From positions 1 to 60,108 of IMG/VR virus record IMGVR_UViG_3300008262_000065: a DNA stretch of 60,108 nucleotides. One strand, 5' to 3'. Positions 38,560 through 45,674 of the stretch are shown here, piece by piece. A program made the position numbers and the translations under genes. This DNA is from a virus. The notes under the pieces are model-generated. The model ran no database searches, was not told the DNA's origin, and worked only from the letters and a program-made list of their open reading frames with translations. The stretch's first letter is position 1; the number at the start of each line of letters is the position of its first letter.

Positions 38560-39132
38560 TTATTTTTTTGATGACTTGTTTAAGCCTATCTCACGTTGGT
38601 ATCTGACACCTAAACCTAAGCCTGAATAAGTTAGATTGAAAGTGTTTCTGCTTTGCCTATACCCTATTGATGCGTCCAATCCATTTATAGTACCACCCAC
38701 TCCGAATACCAAAGCGTTACTTGGCTCTTTAATGATAGCCGTACTTACTCTGTTCTGAAATACTATCTCTCTGCTGAATATCCTATTCCTAAATACCAAT
38801 TCATTCAGTACAATCAAAGCACTACTGTCATTCTTTACTGTGTCAATGTACTTGACCTTAGCATAGTAATCTTTTAGAATAGCATTCGTATCAATCGGAA
38901 TCAGCACATACTGAGTATCTCCCGAATTCCAAACGGTATCATACTTAGGAACCGTGTCAGGATAGTAAACTGCGTATGGCATAGGCATACCCTTATAGAC
39001 TAAATAGGGTATGGAATCTGCGGGGATATATTTAACTTTTGGAGCAATAGGAGATGAGCACTGTTTTAACAATGCCCATGCCCCTATTACACCTATCAGT
39101 AAAAAAAGCAGATTACTTTTTATTCTTTGCAC
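38560..39132 (-). CDS. Spanin-like membrane protein
   Basis: The frame is open from a TTG at 39177, but a GTG at 39132 places the start just before the hydrophobic helix (LLFLLIGVIGAWALLKQC) and reduces overlap with the amidase gene to 20 bases. After the single membrane segment and a Cys comes a polar, Tyr/Pro-rich periplasmic part and a beta-rich C-terminus (GVGGTINGLDASIGYRQS). Its place beside the amidase and holin-like genes supports a role in disrupting the outer membrane at lysis. Start and role are inferred. Confidence 0.5.
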   Translation of the reverse strand: MQRIKSNLLFLLIGVIGAWALLKQCSSPIAPKVKYIPADSIPYLVYKGMPMPYAVYYPDTVPKYDTVWNSGDTQYVLIPIDTNAILKDYYAKVKYIDTVKNDSSALIVLNELVFRNRIFSREIVFQNRVSTAIIKEPSNALVFGVGGTINGLDASIGYRQSRNTFNLTYSGLGLGVRYQREIGLNKSSKK

Positions 39133-39841
39133 TGCTCTTAGGAGTTGATTCCTTCGCTGCAGATTTTGACTCGCCAACCAATATAGGTTCTTTAGCAGTC
39201 AATGACTTTAACATCTCAATCAACTTGGGATGCGGATATACATCAGTCTTATCCTTACGAACAGAGTTATGAGTATAAACACCGGGTTGAGCAGATAATG
39301 CACGAGCAGTCAATCCCCATATGTCTTCATTGTAATCCAATGGTATTTTATACTTGTCACTCCAAAGAAGCAATAGTTCTTTCACAGATTCAATCTGAGC
39401 ATCTGTGTAGCTATGCCAATATTTGAAACCTTTGTATGGGTTTTTTAACTCAGTAACTTGGTCTGCAGGAACTTCACGACCTACATAGTTTATGTACTTC
39501 GCATCTTCTCCTTCTCCTACTTTAGTAAGAGCACCCCAATTGCAAAGTTCAATTCCAATTGACAACTTGTCCAATGGCTCATATCTTAGACCTTGACTGT
39601 TGAATACTTTAGTCTCAACGCCCAAGTGATATGCCCACTTTGCAGATGAGAATCCTTGTGCAATTAATCCCTGAGAATCAATTACAACACAAGTCGCAAC
39701 ACGTTCAGTAGTTTGCTCCCAATATTTAAACACACCCGCTGCATTGTCATTACCCGCAGTATGATGTAAATAGATTTGTCTCTTTGGTATCTCTTCATTA
39801 AAGTAATGAGCAGCACCAAATGGTATTTGCTTAATGTTCAT
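39113..39841 (-). CDS. N-acetylmuramoyl-L-alanine amidase (endolysin)
   Basis: A 242-residue Amidase_2/PGRP-type enzyme that cuts the bond between MurNAc and the stem peptide. Zinc ligands and catalytic residues are visible: HHTAG near residues 26-30, VVIDSQGLIAQ then WAYHLG, IGIELCNWG, and YTHNSVRKDKTDVYPHP near 208, with the final His and the Lys/Asp. The C-terminus is Ser/Lys-rich (SAAKESTPKSSAKNKK) and may be a short tail. It lies with two holin-like genes and a spanin-like gene, forming the lysis cassette. Confidence 0.85.
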   Translation of the reverse strand: MNIKQIPFGAAHYFNEEIPKRQIYLHHTAGNDNAAGVFKYWEQTTERVATCVVIDSQGLIAQGFSSAKWAYHLGVETKVFNSQGLRYEPLDKLSIGIELCNWGALTKVGEGEDAKYINYVGREVPADQVTELKNPYKGFKYWHSYTDAQIESVKELLLLWSDKYKIPLDYNEDIWGLTARALSAQPGVYTHNSVRKDKTDVYPHPKLIEMLKSLTAKEPILVGESKSAAKESTPKSSAKNKK

Positions 39842-39984
39842 TTTCCTTGTTTATTATATGGCTTCTGATAGTTTTGACTACCCTTGTTTTTACTTGTCTT
39901 TGTCTTTGCGTGTACGCCCTTGCGAGTCTTCTTAGGTTTTGATTGAAAAGACTTTACCTCAGATACCTTACTCTTCTTTGCCAT
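39838..39984 (-). CDS. Small basic protein
   Basis: The true start is probably ATG 39984, giving 48 residues (MAKKSKVSEVKSFQ...), not the upstream codon at 40038. It is very rich in Lys with the motif KGVHAKTKTSKNKGS, which I recognise as a recurrent short protein of Bacteroidota phages. It overlaps the holin-like gene by 17 bases and the amidase by four. A nucleic-acid-binding or virion role is possible. Confidence 0.6.
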   Translation of the reverse strand: MAKKSKVSEVKSFQSKPKKTRKGVHAKTKTSKNKGSQNYQKPYNKQGK

Positions 39985-40258
39985 GCTTGTTGAATATCTT
40001 GTAGTGGAATATAACTGCCCATGTAAAGATAGCAGCAAGACCTACATTCATCAATACCTCAGTAAATGGCGCATGACTGAATGTCAATACATTTAAGAAA
40101 GAACCCGCAACAAAAGCAGAGAGTCCAAACTTTAATGTCCAATGAGATGCAAAACTCCACTTATGTACAATAGAAGAATCCTTACCATACAACTGTAGAA
40201 AGAAAAGCATTCCGGATATTGTCAATACAATATTCGCTAAGAGATTAAGGATTATCAT
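39968..40258 (-). CDS. Holin-like membrane protein
   Basis: A 96-residue protein with three hydrophobic segments (IILNLLANIVLTISGMLFFL, LKFGLSAFVAGSFL, NVGLAAIFTWAVIF) and a charged C-terminus. Size, topology and the neighbouring amidase make a holin or holin antagonist likely. It overlaps the next upstream holin-like gene by 14 bases. Confidence 0.6.
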   Translation of the reverse strand: MIILNLLANIVLTISGMLFFLQLYGKDSSIVHKWSFASHWTLKFGLSAFVAGSFLNVLTFSHAPFTEVLMNVGLAAIFTWAVIFHYKIFNKHGKEE

Positions 40259-40550
40259 TTTTGCCTGATTTTAATTTAGATATATATTTCTCATACACGA
40301 GTTCTACTATCTTCAATCCACCAAAACCTATTACGAAAGCAAAGCCATATTTCAAAGACTCTCCTTTCACTCCGAGTAAATCAATAACTACAGGAGTAAG
40401 ATAGTTAGCACTCATTGTTCCACCTATTACAGAGAACACTTGCTCTCTAACATCCTTGCCCTTTTGTTTTCCAACAAGAAGCAATGAACCAAAGAAGCCA
40501 CTTACTGCTAATCCTACGTTCAGACCTATGCTAATCAGAAACTCTTTCAT
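40245..40550 (-). CDS. Holin-like membrane protein
   Basis: A 101-residue protein with about three hydrophobic stretches (ISIGLNVGLAVSGFFGSLLLV, YLTPVVIDLLG, YGFAFVIGFGGLKIVELVY) and a Lys-rich tail. It resembles holins of Bacteroidota phages. Two adjacent small membrane proteins of this type may be a holin/antiholin pair. A promoter-like box lies 7 bases upstream. Confidence 0.6.
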   Translation of the reverse strand: MKEFLISIGLNVGLAVSGFFGSLLLVGKQKGKDVREQVFSVIGGTMSANYLTPVVIDLLGVKGESLKYGFAFVIGFGGLKIVELVYEKYISKLKSGKNDNP

Positions 40551-40554
40551 GTAG

Positions 40555-40863
40555 TTACAAAGATATTACAGTGCAGGTTGCAGGTCCCGTCACTTCCTCA
40601 ATAGCAGTTACGCATTTATCGTGAATTACGGTAGCCAATTCAACTCCCCAAAATTCTTGAGATGTCAAACCTAAATCCACTAAAGACGGTAGAGTTGGAA
40701 TCATAACAGATGACTTTCCATTATTAAAGTCTTGCTCAGACTTATAATATTGAACAGTACATCTTGATATACCGGGATTGTAAATCTGAATCAATAGATA
40801 ACAGAATGGTTGAACCGTAAAACCATCAGCGGTTTCTACATTGGTATTAATTTGAATAGCCAT
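40555..40863 (-). CDS. Hypothetical virion-region protein
   Basis: A 102-residue, beta-rich protein (VQPFCYLLIQIYNPGISRCTVQYYKSEQDF) lying between the large fibre and the holin-like genes. Its form recalls short proteins next to phage fibres, but I do not recognise the family. Confidence 0.45.
   Translation of the reverse strand: MAIQINTNVETADGFTVQPFCYLLIQIYNPGISRCTVQYYKSEQDFNNGKSSVMIPTLPSLVDLGLTSQEFWGVELATVIHDKCVTAIEEVTGPATCTVISL
40558..40565 (-). promoter_or_regulatory. Bacteroidota-type -7 box TATCTTTG before the lysis genes
   Basis: TATCTTTG on the minus strand, 7 bases before the start at 40550, overlapping the 3' end of the preceding gene. It could give separate timing to the lysis cassette. 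Confidence 0.4.
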
Positions 40864-40867
40864 TTTA

Positions 40868-42610
40868 TTAGTATTTAACTTGTGTTAATTGAATAGTTGC
40901 AACAACTCTGATTGTGCTTGACGCACCTGCGGTTGATGGTGGGGTAAATTGAATCCTCAATGCTTCATCAGTATCGTTAGCAGTAATAGTAACCGCAGAT
41001 GTACTCATGGTAGTATCTGATTGTGCAGCACCTATAGTTTGAACCGTGCCAACTAAAGATGTAGTTGTATTTAATCTTTTTATTCCAACGTGTCTTTCAG
41101 TTACATAAGATGCTCCAAGTACTAATGTAGAACCGCCACCTACGTTTGTGCATATAGCAGCAATCTGAACTCGTGCCATCCATAGTGTATTGGTAGCAGG
41201 AAGAATAGCCAATACACTTGCTCCATCAAGAAACAAATCAGCAATAGCTGTTCCTGTAATCAGCCTACGCATTTGAATGGTAGCCATCTGAGCATCAGCA
41301 AGTGCAGAGAATTGACCCGCTGAATACGCTTGCATACCATACAATGTAGCGTTTGCATTTCTACCACCTACTATAGATGTAAATTGTTCGTTAAGTTGGT
41401 TTGATAAACCACCACCAATAAAGCCCCAATTCGCACTTACTAAGTTTGTTTGACCACCTACTAATGTAGCATAAGAACCTGAAGCAAGGTTATTTGTTTC
41501 TCCACCACCTACAAAACTATAAGTTCCATTTCCTGTATTGTCATATCCACCTACAACTACGTTTCCATTACCTGTGATTTGATTTGAAAATCCACCACCG
41601 ATAAAGCCCCATTGCAAAGCATTCACCGTATTCTGTTGACCACCTACAATTGAAGTATATATACCTGCATTTGTATTTGTATCACCACCACCAATAAAAG
41701 ATAAACCTGTTGCTGCTGAGTTTATAGTATTTGCAGAGCCACCTCCAATAAAAGAAGATGCTCCTGCAGTAATTATATTTGTAGTACCACCTGCAACTAC
41801 ACCTTGTCCTACTGCAGATGTATTATTTAAGCCACCACCAATAACACTATTTGCTCCTGATGCAACTTGAGTAGCAGCACTTCTTACGTGTTGCAAATCA
41901 ACTGCGCTTGCTCCACGAGCATTACCACCTGTGGCAGTACCATCAGGTAAGTCTAATAAAAATGCACCCGTTCCCTTTGGTATGATTGCAGCATTTACGT
42001 TTGCAGCAGCATTCGTAGAAGACCAAGTAGATGTCGCCTGTGTACCACTACCAAAACCGGAAGTCCAATCTGCTATAGTAGACTTACTATTGAATGTATT
42101 CCAATCAGCAGCAGTGAGCAATCCACGAGTGGATGCATCTGCGTTAGGCATTGTCAATATACCTGTATTTGCAAGACCGAATGTTCCACCTGTAGCACTT
42201 AATGACAATGTTACTGCAGTAGCTACGTTTGATGCGTTACCCACAAAGATGTTCCCATCTGCTAATGTGCTTGTAAGCTTATTATTGAATGTGGTCCAAT
42301 CAGCAGAAACAAGTAAGCCACGAGTAGATGCGTTTGCGTTAGGCATTGTTAACACACCTGTATTCGCAAGACCAAATGCTCCACCTGTACCACTTAATGT
42401 TAGTGCTACTGAAGTGGCTACGTTTGATGCGTTACCAACAAATATATTAGTATCTGCTAATACAGATGAGCCTAATGCAGTTTTAAGGTCGGCTACTGTT
42501 ATTTTTTTAGTCTCTGTTGCACTATTATCCCACAATGGAACTAAGTCAGCAGCACTATCTACTGCACCCGGTAATATTTGTGTGAGTTGAAATATGGTTA
42601 AATCTGCCAT
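40868..42610 (-). CDS. Tail fibre with beta-roll repeats
   Basis: This 580-residue protein begins with a short anchor-like segment (LTIFQLTQILPG ... DLVPLWDN ... KKITVADLKTAL). Residues about 50-180 contain two near-identical repeats (FVGNASNVAT, LANTGVLTMPNA, STRGLLVSADWTTFNNK). Residues about 235-420 have many short repeats of the form FIGGG-x-N-x-N/VVGG, like the left-handed beta-roll of YadA-type trimeric adhesins. The last 150 residues are a distinct beta domain. A trimeric fibre contacting the host is likely. Confidence 0.7.
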   Translation of the reverse strand: MADLTIFQLTQILPGAVDSAADLVPLWDNSATETKKITVADLKTALGSSVLADTNIFVGNASNVATSVALTLSGTGGAFGLANTGVLTMPNANASTRGLLVSADWTTFNNKLTSTLADGNIFVGNASNVATAVTLSLSATGGTFGLANTGILTMPNADASTRGLLTAADWNTFNSKSTIADWTSGFGSGTQATSTWSSTNAAANVNAAIIPKGTGAFLLDLPDGTATGGNARGASAVDLQHVRSAATQVASGANSVIGGGLNNTSAVGQGVVAGGTTNIITAGASSFIGGGSANTINSAATGLSFIGGGDTNTNAGIYTSIVGGQQNTVNALQWGFIGGGFSNQITGNGNVVVGGYDNTGNGTYSFVGGGETNNLASGSYATLVGGQTNLVSANWGFIGGGLSNQLNEQFTSIVGGRNANATLYGMQAYSAGQFSALADAQMATIQMRRLITGTAIADLFLDGASVLAILPATNTLWMARVQIAAICTNVGGGSTLVLGASYVTERHVGIKRLNTTTSLVGTVQTIGAAQSDTTMSTSAVTITANDTDEALRIQFTPPSTAGASSTIRVVATIQLTQVKY

Positions 42611-42625
42611 TTCGTTTTATTTTTT

Positions 42626-42781
42626 TTATTTCCAAATAAGCTTATCTGAACCTGATGCACTAATTAATATTCTATCTGTAGGTGTCTTCCAAAGTAAAAA
42701 ATTTGTAAGAGAAGGTGGAGCACCACCACCTGTAGTAGCACCACTTATAAAGTTACCTATAGCTATTATTAATCCTGACAT
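42626..42781 (-). CDS. Small hydrophobic-start protein, 51 aa
   Basis: A short open frame starting ATG at 42781 (MSGLIIAIGNFISGATTGGG) and ending LIWK with TAA at 42626-42628. The Gly/Ala-rich middle, followed by FLLWKTPTDRILI, is typical of short proteins that accompany fibre genes in Bacteroidota phages. It fills the gap between the fibre and the 88-residue gene with tight spacing, which supports it being real. Confidence 0.5.
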   Translation of the reverse strand: MSGLIIAIGNFISGATTGGGAPPSLTNFLLWKTPTDRILISASGSDKLIWK

Positions 42782-42782
42782 C

Positions 42783-43049
42783 TTACCAAAGTGCTAATAA
42801 GTTTGTAGCTGATGTACCCGCTGCCCAAACCTTTACAACTTGAACAGGCACGAACTGCCCGGCTAACAAGCCTGTGAAAGTCACACGGTCACCACCTGCG
42901 GTAGTAACATCAAGGTTGCCTGCACCACCCACATAAATAACACAACCATTGTTCCCGCTACCATCTTGGTTGGAAACACTTGGAATGTCACTTGTGTCAC
43001 TTGGTATAACTGCTGCAGCCCTATAGGCTTGTAATTTTTGATACGCCAT
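42783..43049 (-). CDS. Small virion-type beta protein
   Basis: An 88-residue protein (MAYQKLQAYRAAAVIPSDT ... CVIYVGGAGNLDVTTAGGD ... GQFVPVQVVKVWAAGTSATNLLALW). I recognise the pattern as a frequent small phage protein near fibre and capsid decoration genes; it probably forms a beta sandwich. Function not established. Confidence 0.6.
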   Translation of the reverse strand: MAYQKLQAYRAAAVIPSDTSDIPSVSNQDGSGNNGCVIYVGGAGNLDVTTAGGDRVTFTGLLAGQFVPVQVVKVWAAGTSATNLLALW

Positions 43050-43054
43050 TTCTT

Positions 43055-43234
43055 TTAATTGTTTTCTTTTTGCTGATAAGGAAACATACGATTGAGTGTA
43101 TCTTTTCTTTTACCACATCCACAGTCTTTCTTTACTGCTTTCGCCACAGTATCAACGACCTTCTTTACTCCCGTTGCGGTAGTAATCTTTTCTATGGTAT
43201 CTCCAAGACCCTTACTTTCTTCGTTTAGTTTCAT
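43055..43234 (-). CDS. Small conserved Cys-containing protein, 59 aa
   Basis: A 59-residue frame beginning MKLNEESKGLGDTIEKITT and ending with CGCGKRKDTLNRMFPYQQ. The CGC-x-KR-x(3)-LN-x-MFPY end is a pattern I recognise from short proteins common in Bacteroidota phages. It lies tightly between neighbours. A zinc-binding or virion role is possible, unproven. Confidence 0.65.
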   Translation of the reverse strand: MKLNEESKGLGDTIEKITTATGVKKVVDTVAKAVKKDCGCGKRKDTLNRMFPYQQKENN

Positions 43235-43239
43235 ACTTG

Positions 43240-43425
43240 TTACTTAGAAATTAACTTGCTAAGTTGCTTTCCTACTGTTCCGTTCATGATGCATGGGTCA
43301 TTCAAACCTTTGCAGGTTGACTTACTCATCAGGGCTTTCTTATTGCCCATCTTATTCATCACGTTAGATTTATTCTTAGCAATGTCTTTGCTAAGAGTAA
43401 CCCCAATGCCATTTACTTTCATCAT
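43240..43425 (-). CDS. Small basic hypothetical protein
   Basis: A 61-residue Lys-rich protein (KDIAKNKSNVMNKMGNKKALMSK) with two Cys residues. It is one of a run of small basic genes between the chaperonin and fibre genes. No family recognised. Confidence 0.5.
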   Translation of the reverse strand: MMKVNGIGVTLSKDIAKNKSNVMNKMGNKKALMSKSTCKGLNDPCIMNGTVGKQLSKLISK

Positions 43426-43439
43426 GGTTGAAGTTGTTA

Positions 43440-43577
43440 TTAGTACATCTTCTTAGCTGCAGCAACTGCTTTCTTAGCAACCGCTTTGCCTACTGCTTTC
43501 TTAGCAGCGCCTTTAACAACTTTCTTTGCTACTGCTTTCTTTGCAGCCATCATGCCGGGGTTCATCATCTTTTTCAT
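43440..43577 (-). CDS. Lysine/alanine-rich histone H1-like small protein, 45 aa
   Basis: The frame runs from ATG 43577 (MKKMMNPGMMAAKK) to TAA at 43440-43442. The middle repeats K-K-A-V-A-K-K-V-V units, nearly all Lys, Ala and Val, like the tail of histone H1 or bacterial Hc1-type proteins. It could neutralise packaged DNA or be an internal virion peptide. It has a well-placed promoter box (43617-43624). Confidence 0.55.
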   Translation of the reverse strand: MKKMMNPGMMAAKKAVAKKVVKGAAKKAVGKAVAKKAVAAAKKMY

Positions 43578-43616
43578 GGTATTGTTTTTGGTTTTAAATT
43601 TTGACTTTCGTTAGTG

Positions 43617-43624
43617 CAAAGTTA
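43617..43624 (-). promoter_or_regulatory. Bacteroidota-type -7 box TAACTTTG
   Basis: TAACTTTGCA on the minus strand, 39 bases before the start at 43577, in the gap after the DUF5872-like gene. No clear -33 TTG. Confidence 0.45.
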
Positions 43625-43625
43625 T

Positions 43626-43979
43626 CTATTTTTTTTTATTAATGTTAGACACTCTGCTTCCCATGCCCACTCTCGACTTCTCAGCCTTCTTAGCTGCAAG
43701 CTTTGATGGACTCAACTCTGATTTCGTTACGGGTGTCTTTGAAGACACTCTCTTGGATGGACGACAATACTCATTGCTGCCACCACCACCACATGGTTTA
43801 CCTGTACGGGTATCAACCCACTTCTCATCCTGCCATCTCTTCAGTGATGTACCTGCCTCAGTCTTACGAACATTGCCCGAAGCCTTGCGACATTTAGCAA
43901 TAGCTTGTGACGCACGTGCCGATGGGAAAACATCGTACTGTGCTTTTACCTTTTTGTAGCAAGCGTCTTTGATAGCCAT
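43626..43979 (-). CDS. DUF5872-like basic protein
   Basis: A 117-residue protein with the segment ACYKKVKAQYDVFPSARASQ, then AKCRKASG, LKRWQDEKWVDTRTGKPCG and YCRPSKRVSSKTPVT. This is the DUF5872 pattern, found in phages and in some large eukaryotic viruses, with conserved cysteines. It is strongly basic and may be a virion nucleic-acid-associated protein. A dispersed repeat copy at 43733-43748 encodes VSSKT inside the conserved motif. Confidence 0.65.
   Translation of the reverse strand: MAIKDACYKKVKAQYDVFPSARASQAIAKCRKASGNVRKTEAGTSLKRWQDEKWVDTRTGKPCGGGGSNEYCRPSKRVSSKTPVTKSELSPSKLAAKKAEKSRVGMGSRVSNINKKK
43733..43748. repeat. Dispersed 16-bp inverted repeat, copy in DUF5872-like gene
   Basis: GTGTCTT-TG-AAGACAC, read on the minus strand as VSSKT, the same frame as the giant-gene copy. 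Confidence 0.9.
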
Positions 43980-44173
43980 TACTTTTTCTTTGATAGAACT
44001 TTTTTCTTAGCAGTAGAATTCAACTCCATGAAGTGGTAAAGGTTTTTACTCGCAGGTGTGTGTGACTTGCCCGTCATTACCTTCCCATTGTGTGCGTGTT
44101 GTGTACCCGACCACTCGGTCCCATCCTTCAGGTAGTGACCTTTGCTCTTCCAAGAATGCTTATCTGATTTCAT
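43979..44173 (-). CDS. Small conserved basic protein
   Basis: A 64-residue protein with the pattern GHYLKDGTEWSGTQHAHNG followed by VMTGKSHTPASKNLYHF, rich in His and Lys. I recognise it as recurring beside DUF5872-type genes in phages. Function unknown; a virion role is suggested by the block it sits in. Confidence 0.6.
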   Translation of the reverse strand: MKSDKHSWKSKGHYLKDGTEWSGTQHAHNGKVMTGKSHTPASKNLYHFMELNSTAKKKVLSKKK

Positions 44174-44463
44174 TAGTACTTACCTCGCTTTGATTTTGGT
44201 GATGACTGCGTTGACCCACCCGGACCTGCCCATAATTTCTTACAAGCCCAATATCTTGGAGTCAACTTATCGTTTGCAGTGTCACAACTATGACGAGCCT
44301 TGAAGCTTTTACGTGCAGCAGTAGAATAATTGTGCCCGTATCCCTTGGCACCAAAGTGCAATAGCTTCTCCTCACCACCTGAGCAAGCCTTCACCATCAT
44401 CTTCTTACCCGGACGGTCAGAAGAACGTGGCACGTTACACTTCATTTTACTCTTATCTGCCAT
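44173..44463 (-). CDS. Small conserved Cys/Lys-rich protein
   Basis: A 96-residue basic protein with KMMVKACSGGEEKLLHFGAKGYGHNY, RHSCDTANDKLTPRYWACKKLW. This pattern occurs in short proteins of tailed phages and other large DNA viruses and contains Cys/His residues able to bind a metal. Located in the small basic protein cluster. Confidence 0.6.
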   Translation of the reverse strand: MADKSKMKCNVPRSSDRPGKKMMVKACSGGEEKLLHFGAKGYGHNYSTAARKSFKARHSCDTANDKLTPRYWACKKLWAGPGGSTQSSPKSKRGKY

Positions 44464-44744
44464 TATCTTTTCTTTTTAGAGTACCCACTTGGCATTTCAG
44501 GGGCACTTCCAAGCCTTGAAAGACCTGATAAACCCACAGAATCCCCCGCTTGATTGCGGTTTGCGGACCTTCCACGGTTGCCTAATTGCTTCTTTAACAG
44601 TGGATTTTCACCCATCATCTGCTTAATTTGAGAGTTTCTGAAGGCAATCTCGTTCAAGTTAGCAGCTAAATTAGCCGTTAATGGTGAATTAGGTGCAGGT
44701 TTTGACAACTGTTCCTCTGATTTTGGTTGATTCTCCTTTGCCAT
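44463..44744 (-). CDS. Hypothetical protein, 93 aa
   Basis: The frame is open from 44801, but ATG 44744 (MAKENQPKSEEQ) is the better start, because it follows a promoter-like box at 44760-44767. The protein is polar, with NLAANLNEIAFRNSQIKQMM as its only likely helix and a Gly/Ser/Lys-rich tail. No family recognised. Confidence 0.5.
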   Translation of the reverse strand: MAKENQPKSEEQLSKPAPNSPLTANLAANLNEIAFRNSQIKQMMGENPLLKKQLGNRGRSANRNQAGDSVGLSGLSRLGSAPEMPSGYSKKKR

Positions 44745-44749
44745 TATGG

Positions 44750-44757
44750 TAACTTTG
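44750..44757 (+). promoter_or_regulatory. Plus-strand promoter TTG-N20-TAACTTTG
   Basis: TTG at 44727-44729 and TAACTTTG at 44750-44757 are 20 bases apart, the same geometry as the other plus-strand promoters in this window. It would drive the embedded winged-helix gene at 44782. It overlaps head to head with a minus-strand box (44760-44767). Confidence 0.65.
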
Positions 44758-44759
44758 TA

Positions 44760-44767
44760 CAAAAGTA
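44760..44767 (-). promoter_or_regulatory. Minus-strand -7 box TACTTTTG
   Basis: TACTTTTG on the minus strand lies 15 bases before the ATG at 44744, facing the plus-strand promoter. The two boxes are 2 bases apart, so their use may be mutually exclusive. Confidence 0.4.
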
Positions 44768-44781
44768 ATAAATTTAATCTA

Positions 44782-45243
44782 ATGGCTTCTAAAAGAAACA
44801 CCCCATCATTCGACTATCTCAAGTATTGGAGAGTTATCAGGTACTATGTAAAGGCTAAATACGGTCTGACACAGGGGGACCTTGACATCTTACTGTTCTT
44901 ATACTCCGAACAATACTTCGGCAAAGACAAGTTTGATGAGTTTAATACCCTATTGTCTTGGGATAAGAACCGATTCAACAAACTTCTACGTGATGATTGG
45001 ATTTCATGCTTCAGAAAGTACAACCAAAAGACCAAAGAGAAGTCACTATACCAAGTATCCTACAAGGGTAAGCGTGTAATTGGGGCTATTTATAAAAAAC
45101 TGAACGGGGAAGAAATCCCCGTCAGCCAATCAAATAACTCTATGTTCGCAAAGAATGTATCTTACACTGATGCAAGATACAGAGAGTTCATTAAAGAGAT
45201 GAATGCCTACTTGAAACAACAACGACATCCCTCTCCTGAATGA
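44782..45243 (+). CDS. Winged-helix (MarR-like) regulator candidate
   Basis: About 153 residues, from ATG 44782 (MASKRNTPSFDYL), chosen because it follows the promoter at 44750-44757; the upstream start lies inside that promoter. The fold suggested is a winged helix: YGLTQGDLDILLFLY, a recognition-helix-like SWDKNRFNKLLRDDW, and a wing with YQVSYKGKRVIGAIY. It is the only plus-strand gene inside the minus-strand late region and its 3' end overlaps GroES tail to tail by 53 bases. A regulator of the early/late switch is a reasonable inference. Confidence 0.55.
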   Translation: MASKRNTPSFDYLKYWRVIRYYVKAKYGLTQGDLDILLFLYSEQYFGKDKFDEFNTLLSWDKNRFNKLLRDDWISCFRKYNQKTKEKSLYQVSYKGKRVIGAIYKKLNGEEIPVSQSNNSMFAKNVSYTDARYREFIKEMNAYLKQQRHPSPE

Positions 45244-45466
45244 TTGTGTACGGAGTATCTCCGATAACCATCGTATACGAGTGTGACTTGTCGTAGTATA
45301 TCTCATCTCCTGCGCTAATCACCGTCACATCAGTACCCGGTGTCACCACAGTAGCCTTCTTATACCTGAATCCACGGGCATCCTCTGCTGATAGCAGAAG
45401 CCCCGACTCTGTTTTTATCTCTTCGTCAATGTCATTGACGATTATGTTTTTACCTATCGCTATCAT
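45191..45466 (-). CDS. groES: Co-chaperonin GroES (Cpn10)
   Basis: A 91-residue protein from ATG 45466 (MIAIGKNIIVNDI), the start that gives the usual GroES length. A mobile loop (KTESGLLLSAEDARG) is followed by KKATVVTPGTDVTVISAGDEIYYDK and the typical end DTPYTIIQERDVVVV. It forms the lid of the GroEL chamber. It is cotranscribed with phage GroEL two genes upstream, overlapping the zinc-ribbon gene by 17 bases. Phage-encoded GroES suggests capsid or other virion proteins that the host lid does not handle well. Confidence 0.85.
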   Translation of the reverse strand: MIAIGKNIIVNDIDEEIKTESGLLLSAEDARGFRYKKATVVTPGTDVTVISAGDEIYYDKSHSYTMVIGDTPYTIIQERDVVVVSSRHSSL

Positions 45467-45674
45467 TGTCTGCAGTTGTTGGTAGTTGGTCCTCGTCCTC
45501 GTAGTACTGACAGTCAAGACAGTAATGCTCGTCACCTTTTTTGATGAAACCTGCGTCTACTGCTATGTCCTCAGCAAAACTTTTATCTGAGAATAAACTA
45601 AACCCCGCAATCTCAGATGCATCAGCATTGCACTTGTCACACACTACAGTGAATTTATGGACCCTCTTTATCAT
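45450..45674 (-). CDS. Small zinc-ribbon-like protein
   Basis: A 74-residue protein with CDKC near residue 12 and CLDC near residue 52, enough for one zinc-binding site. The C-terminus is acidic (EDEDQLPTTADNDSD). It lies between groEL and groES, overlapping both, so it may be made together with them. No specific function known. Confidence 0.6.
   Translation of the reverse strand: MIKRVHKFTVVCDKCNADASEIAGFSLFSDKSFAEDIAVDAGFIKKGDEHYCLDCQYYEDEDQLPTTADNDSDR

Noticed and set aside
41931-42590. 219-codon plus-strand open frame opposite the tail fibre
   Set aside because: It mirrors the repeats of the fibre gene and has no promoter or recognisable domain.
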